In this document: positions 54,602-63,566 of the stretch, piece after piece
Position numbering within the stretch: the stretch's first letter is position 1
Layout of the letters: each line of letters begins with the position of its first letter
Assembly (NCBI GenBank): GCA_027484985.1
Contig: JAIXRW010000044.1
Location: 1 to 64,000, forward strand
Direction: 5' to 3'
Source: Rhodobacter sp.
GTDB taxonomy: Bacteria; Pseudomonadota; Alphaproteobacteria; Rhodobacterales; Rhodobacteraceae
DNA: 64,000 nt
Notes under the pieces: model-generated
What the model was told of the DNA's origin: nothing
Databases searched by the model: none
The model's input: the letters and a program-made list of their open reading frames with translations, nothing else
Made by a program: the position numbers and the translations under genes

Positions 54602-56551
54602 ATGACTGTTTCACTCAGCCGCCACGGCGATATTGCCCTTGTCCGTCTGGATAATCCGCCTGTCAACGCGCTGGGGCGGGCGGTGCGCGAGGGGCTGTTG
54701 GCCGTGCTGGCCGAGACCGAGGCCGATCTGTCCTTGCGGGCGGTGGTGCTGGCGGGGGCGGGCAAGCTGTTCGTGGGCGGGGCCGACATTGCCGAGTTCG
54801 ACGCCCCGCCCCAACCGCCGCATCTGCCCGAGGTTCTGGCGCGGATCGAAGCCGCGCGCCTGCCATGGATCGCGGCCCTGCACGGGCAGGCGCTGGGGGG
54901 CGGGCTGGAACTGGCCCTTGCCTGCCGGTTCCGCGTGGCGGCGGCGGGGGCGCGTTTCGCGCTGCCCGAGGTCAATCTGGGCCTGATCCCCGGTGCGGGG
55001 GGCACGCAGCGCCTGCCCCGCCTGATCGGGGCCGGGGCGGCGCTGGAAATGGCGGCGGAACGGCGCATGGTATCGGCAGACGAGGCGCTGGCGCTGGGGC
55101 TGGTCGATCACGTGGCGGCGGGGCAGGTCGAGGAGGACGCGGTGGCCTTTGCCCGTGCGGCGCTTGACCGGCCCCTGCCCGCGCCGGTTGGCGCGCGCCC
55201 CGTGGCCGACCCCGGCGCCGCCTTTTGGCAGGAGGCGGCGGCGCGGATCGCCAAGGCGGCCAAGGGGCAGGCCGCGCCGCTGGCCGCGCTCGAGGTGATG
55301 CGGATCGGGGTGGAGCGGGGCTTTGCCGCCGGTTCCACGGCCGAACGCGCGCGGTTTCTGGCCCTGCGCGACAGCGACGAGGCGGCGGCGCTGCGGCATC
55401 TGTTCTTTGCCGAACGCGCCGCGCCGCGACCGGCCGCGCTGCGCGGGGTGGCGCCCGTGGCGCTGTCAGCGGTGGGCGTGGTGGGCGGGGGCACGATGGG
55501 GGCGGGCATCGCCGCGGCCCTGCGGAATGCGGGCCTGCCCGTGGTGCTGTCGGAACGCGATCCGGCGGCGCTGGAGCGCGGGCTTGCCACGCTGCGCGGC
55601 ATTTTCGACGCCGCCGCCAAGCGCGGGCTGACCACACCCGAAGAAGCGGCGGCGCGGATGGCGGGGGTCACGGGGACCGTGGGGCTGCACGGGCTGGCAG
55701 GCTGCGATCTGGTGATCGAGGCGGTGTTCGAGGATCTGGCCGTCAAGCGCGAGGTGTTCGGGGCGCTGGCCACGATCTGCGCGCCGGGGGCGGTGCTGGC
55801 CACCAATACCAGCTATATCGACCCGCGGCTGATCTTTGACGGGCTGGCGGGGCCGGACCGCTGCATCGGGCTGCATTTCTTCAGCCCCGCGCAGGTGATG
55901 AAACTGGTCGAGATCATTCCGCTGCCCGACACCTCGGCCACGGTGCTGGCCACGGGGTTCGATCTGGCGGCGCGGCTGGGCAAGGTGCCGGTGCAATCGG
56001 GCATCTGCGACGGGTTCATCGGCAACCGCATCTTGCGGCGCTATCGGGCCGAGGCCGAGGCGATGCTGCGCGACGGGGTGGCGCATTGGGCGATAGATGC
56101 CGCGATGCGCGGCTTTGGCTATGCGATGGGACCGTTCGAGATGCAGGATCTGGCGGGGCTGGACATCTCGTTCCTGCACCGCGAGGCGGCGCGGGCGCGG
56201 GGCGAGGCTGTGCCCGAAACGCCGGGCGACCTTTTGGTGCGGGCGGGCCGCAAGGGGCAAAAGACTGGCGGCGGCTGGTATGATTACGCGCCGGGCGACC
56301 GCACGCCCCGCCTGTCGGACAAGGCGGCGCGCATCGTGGCACCGCTGGCGGGCCCCGCCCGCGACATGGCCGAAGGCGACATCGTGGCGCGGCTGATCGC
56401 CGCCATGGCCGCCGAGGGGCAGGCCATACTGGACGAGGGAATCGCGGCCAGCCCGCAAGACATCGATCTGGTCGAGGTGCATGGTTACGGCTTTCCGCGC
56501 ATCAAGGGCGGGCCGATGTTCCTGACGGCGCGGCAGGCAACTCGGGGCTGA
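54602..56551 (+). CDS. 3-hydroxyacyl-CoA dehydrogenase/enoyl-CoA hydratase (FadJ-type)
   Basis: A 649-residue bifunctional beta-oxidation enzyme. The N-terminal crotonase domain has the oxyanion-hole GGGLELALACRFRVA and PEVNLGLIPGAGGTQRLPR. The second part has the NAD fingerprint VGVVGGGTMGAGIA, HFFSPAQVMKLVEIIP and CDGFIGNRI, followed by the C-terminal dehydrogenase domain ending with VEVHGYGFPRIKGGPMF. It hydrates enoyl-CoA and oxidises the 3-hydroxyacyl-CoA. No thiolase partner is adjacent. ATG 54602 is used. Confidence 0.92.
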   Translation: MTVSLSRHGDIALVRLDNPPVNALGRAVREGLLAVLAETEADLSLRAVVLAGAGKLFVGGADIAEFDAPPQPPHLPEVLARIEAARLPWIAALHGQALGGGLELALACRFRVAAAGARFALPEVNLGLIPGAGGTQRLPRLIGAGAALEMAAERRMVSADEALALGLVDHVAAGQVEEDAVAFARAALDRPLPAPVGARPVADPGAAFWQEAAARIAKAAKGQAAPLAALEVMRIGVERGFAAGSTAERARFLALRDSDEAAALRHLFFAERAAPRPAALRGVAPVALSAVGVVGGGTMGAGIAAALRNAGLPVVLSERDPAALERGLATLRGIFDAAAKRGLTTPEEAAARMAGVTGTVGLHGLAGCDLVIEAVFEDLAVKREVFGALATICAPGAVLATNTSYIDPRLIFDGLAGPDRCIGLHFFSPAQVMKLVEIIPLPDTSATVLATGFDLAARLGKVPVQSGICDGFIGNRILRRYRAEAEAMLRDGVAHWAIDAAMRGFGYAMGPFEMQDLAGLDISFLHREAARARGEAVPETPGDLLVRAGRKGQKTGGGWYDYAPGDRTPRLSDKAARIVAPLAGPARDMAEGDIVARLIAAMAAEGQAILDEGIAASPQDIDLVEVHGYGFPRIKGGPMFLTARQATRG

Positions 56552-56675
56552 GGCGTCAGGGGGCTGGCGGGTCAAGCGGTTGGCGCGAAATGCCGCGCCC
56601 CCTTGGCCGACTACCGTGTTGATTTGGGGCCATGGCGCCCCAGTTCCGGCTGCAAACAGGCAGGACGGATGCGAC

Positions 56676-57896
56676 ATGGTGCTTTTTCCCCCGACCCGCG
56701 CTGCGGGCGTGCAGCGGATGCAGGATTTCACCCCGCGCATGGGCAGCCGCTATGCCAACGGACGCAATTACGATGACGGGCCGGGGCGGCACGGCGCGGT
56801 GTCGATGCTGTCGCCGTATCTGCGCCGCCGCCTGCTGACCGAACCCGAGGTGATCGCCGCCGCCGTGGCCGCCCATGGGGCAGACGGGGCCGAGAAATTC
56901 GTGCAGGAAGTGGTCTGGCGCAGTTACTTCAAGGGCTGGCTGGAACGGCGCCCGCAGGTCTGGCGGGGCTATGTCCACGGGCTAGACGGGGATCTGGCCG
57001 CGCTGGACCTTGACCGCCGCCTACGCCGCGATGTGGCGCGGGCCGAGGCGGGTGAAACCGGCATCGCGTGTTTCGACGCATGGGCCGAAGAACTGGTCGA
57101 GACGGGCTATCTGCACAACCACTCGCGGATGTGGTTCGCGTCGATCTGGATGTTCACGCTGGGCCTGCCGTGGCGTCTGGGGGCGGATTTCATGTATCGC
57201 CACCTGATCGACGGCGATGCGGCATCGAACACGCTGGGCTGGCGCTGGGTGGCGGGGCTGCATACGCGCGGCAAGGCCTATGCCGCCGAGGCGGGCAATA
57301 TCGCCACCTATACGCGCCAGCGCTTTACCCCGCGCCCGTCCGATCTGGCGCCCGTGGTGGCGGGGCTTGAGGCGACGGAACCCAACGGGCTGCCGCCGGT
57401 GCTGCCCTTGCGCGCCGTGGTGGCGCCGGTGGCGGGGGCGCCCACGGCGCTGTTGCTGACGGATGAGGATTGCGGGATCGAGGGGTTCGATCTGGCCGCG
57501 CTCGACCTGCGGGCGGTGGCGCTGCTGGGGGCAAGCGCGCTCCGCTCGTCCCGGCCGGTGGCAGAGGCAGTGGCGGCGTTCGAGGCGGGGGCGCTGGCCG
57601 ATACGGCGGCGCGGGCGGGGCTGGCACAGGCCGCACCGATGCAGGCGGGCGATCCGGCGGCGCTGGCCCAGTGGGCGGCACGGGCGGGGGCGGTGCAGGT
57701 GGTGACGCCCTATGTGCCGCAGGGGCCGCTGCGCGACTGGCTTGACGAAGCCCTGCCCGCGCTGGCGACACGCGGGATCGTGCTGGCCGAATGGCGGCGC
57801 GACTGGGACGGGATGGTCTGGCCGCTGGCCACGGCGGGCTTTTTCAAGGTGCGCGAACGTATCCCCGCGCTGCTGGCGGCGGCGGGGATCGGCTGA
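56676..57896 (+). CDS. photolyase-like FAD-binding protein with N-terminal FAD domain
   Basis: The 406-residue protein has photolyase/cryptochrome FAD-domain motifs at its N terminus: SMLSPYLRRRLLTEPEV, EKFVQEVVWRSYFKGWL, GYLHNHSRMWFASIWMFTLG and NTLGWRWVAGL, ending near residue 230. The usual alpha/beta antenna domain that precedes this part in photolyases is missing. Instead about 170 residues with alternating strands and helices follow, starting LPLRAVVAPVAGAPTALLLT. This may be a rearranged Rossmann-like domain. Light-driven repair is possible but not certain. I chose ATG 56676 rather than the upstream ATG at 56580, whose extra residues look unrelated. Confidence 0.75.
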   Translation: MVLFPPTRAAGVQRMQDFTPRMGSRYANGRNYDDGPGRHGAVSMLSPYLRRRLLTEPEVIAAAVAAHGADGAEKFVQEVVWRSYFKGWLERRPQVWRGYVHGLDGDLAALDLDRRLRRDVARAEAGETGIACFDAWAEELVETGYLHNHSRMWFASIWMFTLGLPWRLGADFMYRHLIDGDAASNTLGWRWVAGLHTRGKAYAAEAGNIATYTRQRFTPRPSDLAPVVAGLEATEPNGLPPVLPLRAVVAPVAGAPTALLLTDEDCGIEGFDLAALDLRAVALLGASALRSSRPVAEAVAAFEAGALADTAARAGLAQAAPMQAGDPAALAQWAARAGAVQVVTPYVPQGPLRDWLDEALPALATRGIVLAEWRRDWDGMVWPLATAGFFKVRERIPALLAAAGIG

Positions 57897-57902
57897 GCGC
57901 CG

Positions 57903-58904
57903 CTATGCCGCGGCAGGGGCGGATCGGGCAGCGCGTTGGGCGATCAGCGCGCAAAGCACCAGTTGCATCAGGTGGTAGATCATCAGCGGCAAGACGATGA
58001 AGGGCAGGTTCGGCCCCGCGAACAGGATGCCCGCCATGGGCAGGCCGGTGGCAAGGCTTTTGGTCGATCCGCAGTAAAGCGTGGTGTAAAGATCGCCCCG
58101 TTGCAGGCCCAGCAACCGCCCCGCGCCCAGCGCCACCGCGACGGCAAACGCGAACAGCGCAAGGCACAGCACCAGCGTGACGGCAAAGCCCGTCACCGAA
58201 AGCCGCTGCCAGATGCCGTTGACCATACCCGCCGAAAAGGCGGCATAGACGATCAGCAAAATCGACCCGCGATCGACGATCATGGTGGGCAGTTTATGCC
58301 GGTTGAGCGGGCCTGCCAGCCAAGGCCGCGCCAGTTGGCCCAGACCGAAGGGCAGCAAGATCTGCTGGATGATGGCCCAGACCGCGCCCGCATCGACGGC
58401 ATGTTCGCCCCCCTGCGGCACCAGCAGGGCCAGCAAAAGCGGGGTCAGCAGCACCGCAAGCAGGTTCGAGATCGAGGCCGCGCAGACCGCCCCCGCGACA
58501 TTGCCCCCCGAAACCGAGGTGAAGGCGATCGAGCTTTGCACCGTCGAGGGCAGGCAGCCGATATACAGAAAGCCCAGCCCCATCGCAGCGGGCAGCCAAA
58601 GCTGCGCCACGGGGTTCAGCACCAGCCCGAGCAGCGGAAACAGGCCAAAAGTGCATAGCAGGATCAGCCCTTGCAGCCGCCAATGGGTCAGCCCCGACAG
58701 GATCGAGGCCGTGGACAGCTTGGCGCCATACAGGAAAAACAGCAGCGAAACCGCCCAGAAGGTCACGGTTTTCAGACCTGACGCGACCTCGCCCCGCGCG
58801 GGGGCCAGCGTGGCCAGCAGCACCGTGCCGACCAGCAGCATCATGTAGCGGTCAATACCGATGCGGCGCAGCGCGGTTTCGAGGCGGGAAAGGAAGGCGG
58901 GCAT
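57903..58904 (-). CDS. bile acid:sodium symporter-like (SBF-like/DUF4137) transporter
   Basis: A 333-residue membrane protein with about ten hydrophobic segments and the SBF-like pattern: VSLLFFLYGAKLS, GCLPSTVQSSIAFTSVSGGN, YCGSTKSLATGLPMA. Members move organic anions with Na+. It lies 18 nt downstream of the glutamine-synthetase-like gene on the same strand and may be cotranscribed with it. The substrate is unknown. It converges on the photolyase-like gene with six bases between stops. Confidence 0.87.
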   Translation of the reverse strand: MPAFLSRLETALRRIGIDRYMMLLVGTVLLATLAPARGEVASGLKTVTFWAVSLLFFLYGAKLSTASILSGLTHWRLQGLILLCTFGLFPLLGLVLNPVAQLWLPAAMGLGFLYIGCLPSTVQSSIAFTSVSGGNVAGAVCAASISNLLAVLLTPLLLALLVPQGGEHAVDAGAVWAIIQQILLPFGLGQLARPWLAGPLNRHKLPTMIVDRGSILLIVYAAFSAGMVNGIWQRLSVTGFAVTLVLCLALFAFAVAVALGAGRLLGLQRGDLYTTLYCGSTKSLATGLPMAGILFAGPNLPFIVLPLMIYHLMQLVLCALIAQRAARSAPAAA

Positions 58905-58922
58905 GATGTCCTGTCTGGCCGG

Positions 58923-60281
58923 TCAGACCGTGAAGCCGTAAAGCCGCCATTCGGTTTCGGTCACCTCGGCGGCAAGGTGGCGGTATTCGCCGCGCTTGAT
59001 GGCGACAAAGCCGGCATGAAGGTCATCGCCCAGCAGGCGGCGCATGGCGGCCGAGCTATCGAAAGCGTCGATCGCATCCAGCCAGTTGCGCGGCAAGGCG
59101 GGGCCGGACTGGCCCGCCGGACCCGCAGGGATGCGGGCGGCAATGCCATCGAGCGCCGAGCCGAGCGTGCTTGCCGCCACAAGGTAGGGGTTGGCATCGA
59201 CACCCGCGATGCGGTGTTCGAAATGGCGCGTGGCGGGGCTGCCCGCAGGCAGGCGCAGGGCGACGTTGCGGTCCTCGATCCCCCATGAATTGGTGGCGGG
59301 CGAATAGACCGTGGCCGCAAAGCGCCGCCATGAATTGAGGTTGGGGGCCAAAAGCAGCATCGAGCCCGCCATATCGGCGCGGATGCCGCCGATGGCGTTC
59401 AGCATCAGGGGCGACAATTGGCCATCGGGGCCGTCGGCAAACAGGTTGGCGCCGGTGGCATCGGCCAGCGACAGGTGCAGGTGCATGCCCGAACCCGACT
59501 GGTCGCCAAAGGGTTTGGCCATGAAACAGGCCTCGCAGCCGAAGCGACGGGCGGTGGCGCGGATCAGGCGCTTGGCCATCACGATATCATCGGCGGCGCG
59601 GGCAAGATCGCGGTAGCGCAGGGTCAGTTCATACTGGCCGGGGGCATATTCCGAAATCAGCGTCTCGAGCGGCAGGTCGAGCGATTTCGCCCCCTCATAG
59701 ACCGATTGGAACAGGGGCCACATCTCGTCAAGCTCATCGACCGACATGGTGTTGGTCGCGCCGCTTTGGCGGCCGGTCAGGCTGTAGCGGGCGGGGCGGT
59801 GGCGGCCGGTGGCATCGGGTTCGGGGTGGATCAGATAAAACTCCAGCTCCATCGCGCCCATCGGGGCAAAGCCCATGCTGCGGGCGCGATCGATCTGGCG
59901 CATCAGCGCGGCGCGGGGGTCAAGCGGGTGGGGGGCGCCGTCGGGGCCTGTCATGGTCAGCAGGACCATGCCGCGCCCCGTGGCGGGCAGAAAGCCCAGC
60001 GTGCCCGCCACCGGCCAGCAGCGGCTGTCACCCCCGCCATCCGATTGCAGCGCCAGCGCATCGGCCACATCGTCGCCTTCCACATCCTGCGCGAAAAGCG
60101 AGGCGGGCATGCCGCGCCCGCTGGCGAACAGGCCCTGCAATTCGTGCCGCCGGATGATCTTGCCACGGCCGATGCCATGGGCGTCGGTCAGCACGATGTC
60201 GATGGCTTCGGCCTGCGGGTGGCGGTCAAGAAAGGCCGCCGCTTCCGCCACCGGTGCGGCGCTGGGGGGGGATGCGGTCAC
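58923..60281 (-). CDS. glutamine synthetase family protein (PuuA-like)
   Basis: A 452-residue protein of the type I GS fold. It has AMELEFYLIHPE and SEYAPGQYELTLRY (metal-binding glutamates), SGSGMHLHLSLAD and APNLNSWRRF, and the C-terminal FEHRIAGVDANPYLVAAS. The opening AIDIVLTDAHGIGRGKIIRR is that of gamma-glutamylpolyamine or amine ligases rather than the nitrogen-assimilating GlnA. It probably joins glutamate to an amine such as putrescine. The adjoining transporter may bring or export a related compound. It is divergent from the GT41 gene across about 220 nt. Confidence 0.85.
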   Translation of the reverse strand: MTASPPSAAPVAEAAAFLDRHPQAEAIDIVLTDAHGIGRGKIIRRHELQGLFASGRGMPASLFAQDVEGDDVADALALQSDGGGDSRCWPVAGTLGFLPATGRGMVLLTMTGPDGAPHPLDPRAALMRQIDRARSMGFAPMGAMELEFYLIHPEPDATGRHRPARYSLTGRQSGATNTMSVDELDEMWPLFQSVYEGAKSLDLPLETLISEYAPGQYELTLRYRDLARAADDIVMAKRLIRATARRFGCEACFMAKPFGDQSGSGMHLHLSLADATGANLFADGPDGQLSPLMLNAIGGIRADMAGSMLLLAPNLNSWRRFAATVYSPATNSWGIEDRNVALRLPAGSPATRHFEHRIAGVDANPYLVAASTLGSALDGIAARIPAGPAGQSGPALPRNWLDAIDAFDSSAAMRRLLGDDLHAGFVAIKRGEYRHLAAEVTETEWRLYGFTV

Positions 60282-60501
60282 GGGGGGCGGGCCTTTCGCT
60301 GGAAACGGGAACGGCTTTTGTTAGCGCAGCGGGGGCGGCGCGTCGAGACGGCTGGCCACGGGCGGATGCCGCGCAAGATATGGGGGCAGGCCGCCACAAT
60401 CACGCCACACTTCGTCCGCCTTTTGCGGCGAGGGTGCGAATCCGGTCTGGACCTTGCAGCGGTTTGGACCCGATACTGACCTTTGTGTTGCCAAAGTATG
60501 A

Positions 60502-62799
60502 GTGCCGCCCGTGTCGCGTCTGACCGAAGCTGAACAGGCCCTTGCCGAAGCCACGGCCGCACAGGCGCGGGGCGACCATGCCGCTGCGGCCGCCGCCTTC
60601 GGGCGGGCCGGGGCCGCGGGCGCGGGGGTCAAGCTGGTGGCGCGGGGCCATGCGCTGGCGCTTTCGGCGCTGGGCCGCCATGCCGAGGCAGTCGAGGTTT
60701 TCGCCCCGATGCAGGCCAAGGCCCCCAAAGACCCGATCGTGCTGAACCTGATGGGGGTTCTGCTCAAACGCGCGGGGCGGCTGAAACAGGCGCTGCCGGT
60801 GCTGGAACAGGCGCGCAAGCTGCGCCCGCAGGATGTTTCGGCATGGCAGAACCTTGGCAATGTCTATGAACTTTTGGGCGATGGCCCCCGCGCCGCCGAG
60901 ATGTTTCGCGGGGCGCTGAAGATCAATCCGAAATCGGCCGAATTGTGGTGGCTGCTGGGGCGGCAACTGATGCAGCAGGACCGGCTGGCCGAAGCCGCCG
61001 ACAGCCTGCGCCGCGCGGTGCAGCTGGCGCCCGCGAACCTGACAGCGCTGACCCAGCTGGTGCATGTGCTGCTGCGGACGGGACAGGCCGCCGAGGCCGA
61101 GGCGCTGATCGACCGGCTGCGCGCCAGCCGCCCCGACGATGACGAACTGGCGGTGATCGCGGCGCGCGTGGCGTTCCGGCGCGGCGATGCCGAATTGGCG
61201 GGCCGGATGCTGGACGAGGTGATGGCGCGCCATCCTGGCCATGCCAATGCCGCGCTGCAATATGCCACCGTGTTCGGCGATGGCGACCGCCGCCGCGTGA
61301 ACGAGGTGCTGGAACGCGCCGTCGCGGCCAATCCGGACAGTTTCGAACTGCTTGAACGGCTGGTGGAAAGCCTTTCGCGCAGCCGCCATGACAGCGAGGC
61401 CGCGCATATCCAGCGCGCCTATGACCTTGGCAAGACCTTGCAGGACCGCTTTCCCGACCGCGTCAAGGACAGCGCGCGCACCTTGCGGACGGTGTTCATG
61501 CGGGCGCTTGACGAAGACAGGTTCGCGCGGACCGGCGGGCTGGACAGCCTGCTGCCGTTCTGGGCGCGGACGGGGGCCCATTCGTCGGTGCATTACGAAC
61601 TGGGTCAGGTCGCCACGATGGACGACCGCGTGCGGTTGGTCGAATGGCACCGCGACTGGGGCCGCCGCACCGCCAGCCGCATCACGCCGGTCGCCCCCCC
61701 TGCCTTGCCCGGGCTGGCGGGGGGCAGGAAGCTGCGGGTGGGGTTCATGTCGTCGGACCTGCGGCAACATCCGGTGACCTATTTCGCGCTGCCGCTGCTG
61801 GAAGGCTATGACCGCGACCGTGTCGAGGTGTTCTGCTATTCGTTCTATGAAGGCCAGATCGACCGCGCCCAGACCTATCTGGCGGGGCAGGTAACGGGGT
61901 TCCGCCACTGGCCGCGCCTGCCCGGCGATGCGGTGGCCGAACGGATCGCGGCGGACAGGCTCGATATCCTGTTCGAACTGGGCGGATCGACGGCGATGAA
62001 CAAGCTTGAGGTCATGGCCTATCGTCCGGCGCGGCTGGGGGCAAGCTGGCTGGGCTATCCCCATTCGGCGGGCATCGAACAGATCGACCTGATCCTGACC
62101 GATCCCTATATCCGGCCCGAAGATCCGCGCCTGCTGATCGAACGCCCGTTCGAGATGCCTGACACATGGGTGACGATCTCGCGCATGTTCGCGCAGGCCC
62201 CGATCACCGACGGCACGCCCGAGGGGCGCAAGGGCCATCTGACCTTTGGCACGGCGAACAACCCCTACAAATACTCGGTCGCCTGTCTTGATCTGTGGGC
62301 CGCGACATTGCGGGCGGTGCCGGGGTCGCGCTTTGTGTTCCTGCGGCCCGAGGGGGCGGTGCCCGCCTTTATCGAAAACACCCGCGCCGCCTTTGCCCGC
62401 CGCGATGTGGACCCTACGCGGATCGAATTCATCGGGGTGCGCGGCGACCATCTGCGCCATTACAACGAGATCGACGTGGCGCTTGACAGCCTGCCCCATG
62501 TGGGCGGGACCACGACCTGCGAGGCGCTGTGGATGGGGGTGCCGACGGTTTCGCTGGTGGGGCCGGGCTTTCCCGAGCGGCTGTCCTATTCCAACCTGTC
62601 CAATGCCGGGCTGGGCGATTGCGCGGTGTTCTCGGCTGTGGATTACGTGGCCAAGGCGGTGGAACTGGCCGCCGACGGGGCGCGGCGGCTGGCGCTGCGC
62701 CATGGGTTGCGCGCGCAGATCCGCGCCAACCCGCTGGGGCAGGTCGAGCGGTTCACCAAGGCGTTTTACGACTGTGCAGCAAAGGTGGCGTCGGAATGA
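60502..62799 (+). CDS. TPR-containing GT41-family (OGT-like) glycosyltransferase
   Basis: A 765-residue protein. The N-terminal half holds TPR-like helical repeats (ALSALGRHAEAVEVFAPMQA, RKLRPQDVSAWQNLGNVYEL and further copies to about residue 290). From about residue 410 there is the GT41 catalytic region: RVGFMSSDLRQHPVTYF, DRLDILFELGG, SWLGYPHSAGI, LTFGTANNPYKYS, ALDSLPHVGGTTTCEALWMG. Such enzymes glycosylate protein serine, threonine or asparagine side chains. The overlap with rfbF suggests it uses a sugar made by the genes that follow. GTG 60502 or GTG 60511 may be the start; no clear ribosome-binding site. Confidence 0.85.
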   Translation: MPPVSRLTEAEQALAEATAAQARGDHAAAAAAFGRAGAAGAGVKLVARGHALALSALGRHAEAVEVFAPMQAKAPKDPIVLNLMGVLLKRAGRLKQALPVLEQARKLRPQDVSAWQNLGNVYELLGDGPRAAEMFRGALKINPKSAELWWLLGRQLMQQDRLAEAADSLRRAVQLAPANLTALTQLVHVLLRTGQAAEAEALIDRLRASRPDDDELAVIAARVAFRRGDAELAGRMLDEVMARHPGHANAALQYATVFGDGDRRRVNEVLERAVAANPDSFELLERLVESLSRSRHDSEAAHIQRAYDLGKTLQDRFPDRVKDSARTLRTVFMRALDEDRFARTGGLDSLLPFWARTGAHSSVHYELGQVATMDDRVRLVEWHRDWGRRTASRITPVAPPALPGLAGGRKLRVGFMSSDLRQHPVTYFALPLLEGYDRDRVEVFCYSFYEGQIDRAQTYLAGQVTGFRHWPRLPGDAVAERIAADRLDILFELGGSTAMNKLEVMAYRPARLGASWLGYPHSAGIEQIDLILTDPYIRPEDPRLLIERPFEMPDTWVTISRMFAQAPITDGTPEGRKGHLTFGTANNPYKYSVACLDLWAATLRAVPGSRFVFLRPEGAVPAFIENTRAAFARRDVDPTRIEFIGVRGDHLRHYNEIDVALDSLPHVGGTTTCEALWMGVPTVSLVGPGFPERLSYSNLSNAGLGDCAVFSAVDYVAKAVELAADGARRLALRHGLRAQIRANPLGQVERFTKAFYDCAAKVASE

Positions 62800-63566
62800 A
62801 GGCGGTTATTCTGGCAGGCGGGCGCGGCACGCGGCTGGCCGAAGAAACGGGCCTGCGCCCCAAGCCCATGGTCGAGATCGGCGGCCGCCCAATCCTGTGG
62901 CACATCATGAAGCTGTATGAACGCCACGGCATCACCGATTTCATCATCTGCCTTGGCTATCGCGGCTGGCAGATCAAGGAATACTTCCTGAACTATGCGC
63001 GGCTGTCGTCGGACCTGACGGTCGATCTTGGCGCGGGGTCGGTCGAGATGCTGCGCCCCGCCGCCGAACCCTGGCGCGTCACGCTGATCGATACCGGCGA
63101 AGATACCCAGACCGGCGGGCGGCTGAAACGGGTGGGCCATCTGCTGCGGGGTGAACGGGCCTTTTGCCTGACCTATGGCGACGGGGTGTCGGATGTGGAT
63201 ATCGGGGCGAGTATCGCCTTTCACCACGCCCATGGCCGCGCGGCGACCGTGACGGCGGTGCGCCCGCCGGGGCGGTTCGGCGCGCTGGACCGCGACGGGG
63301 CCACGGTGCGCGCCTTTACCGAAAAACCGGCCGGGGACGGGGCGCATATCAACGGCGGTTTCTTCGTGCTGTCGCCCGCCGTGCTGGACCGTATCGCGGG
63401 GGATGCCACGCTGTGGGAACAGGAACCCCTGCGCGGGCTGGCCGGGGATGGCGAGCTGGTCGCCTTTGACCATGCGGGCTTCTGGCAGCCGATGGACACG
63501 CTGCGCGACCGCGAACAGCTGCAAGCCATGTGGGAGACGGGCCGCGCCCCGTGGAAAACATGGTAA
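62796..63566 (+). CDS. rfbF: glucose-1-phosphate cytidylyltransferase
   Basis: Makes CDP-glucose from CTP and glucose 1-phosphate, the first step to CDP-linked deoxy sugars. The 256-residue protein has the nucleotide-binding LAGGRGTRLAEETGLRPKPM and EIGGRPILWHIM, then CLTYGDGVSDVDI and EKPAGDGAHINGGFFVL, and the GFWQPMDTLRD ending typical of RfbF. ATG 62796 overlaps the GT41 stop (ATGA). rfbG overlaps its end by seven bases. Confidence 0.94.
   Translation: MKAVILAGGRGTRLAEETGLRPKPMVEIGGRPILWHIMKLYERHGITDFIICLGYRGWQIKEYFLNYARLSSDLTVDLGAGSVEMLRPAAEPWRVTLIDTGEDTQTGGRLKRVGHLLRGERAFCLTYGDGVSDVDIGASIAFHHAHGRAATVTAVRPPGRFGALDRDGATVRAFTEKPAGDGAHINGGFFVLSPAVLDRIAGDATLWEQEPLRGLAGDGELVAFDHAGFWQPMDTLRDREQLQAMWETGRAPWKTW

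Noticed and set aside
51573-54614. Long open frame antisense to the hybrid kinase
   Set aside because: It has the arginine-, proline- and glutamine-rich composition of a GC-rich shadow frame and no domain; the plus strand encodes a complete PAS/kinase/receiver protein.
60400-62703. 767-codon frame antisense to the GT41 gene
   Set aside because: No recognisable motif and histidine/arginine/glutamine bias; the sense frame carries clear TPR and GT41 motifs.
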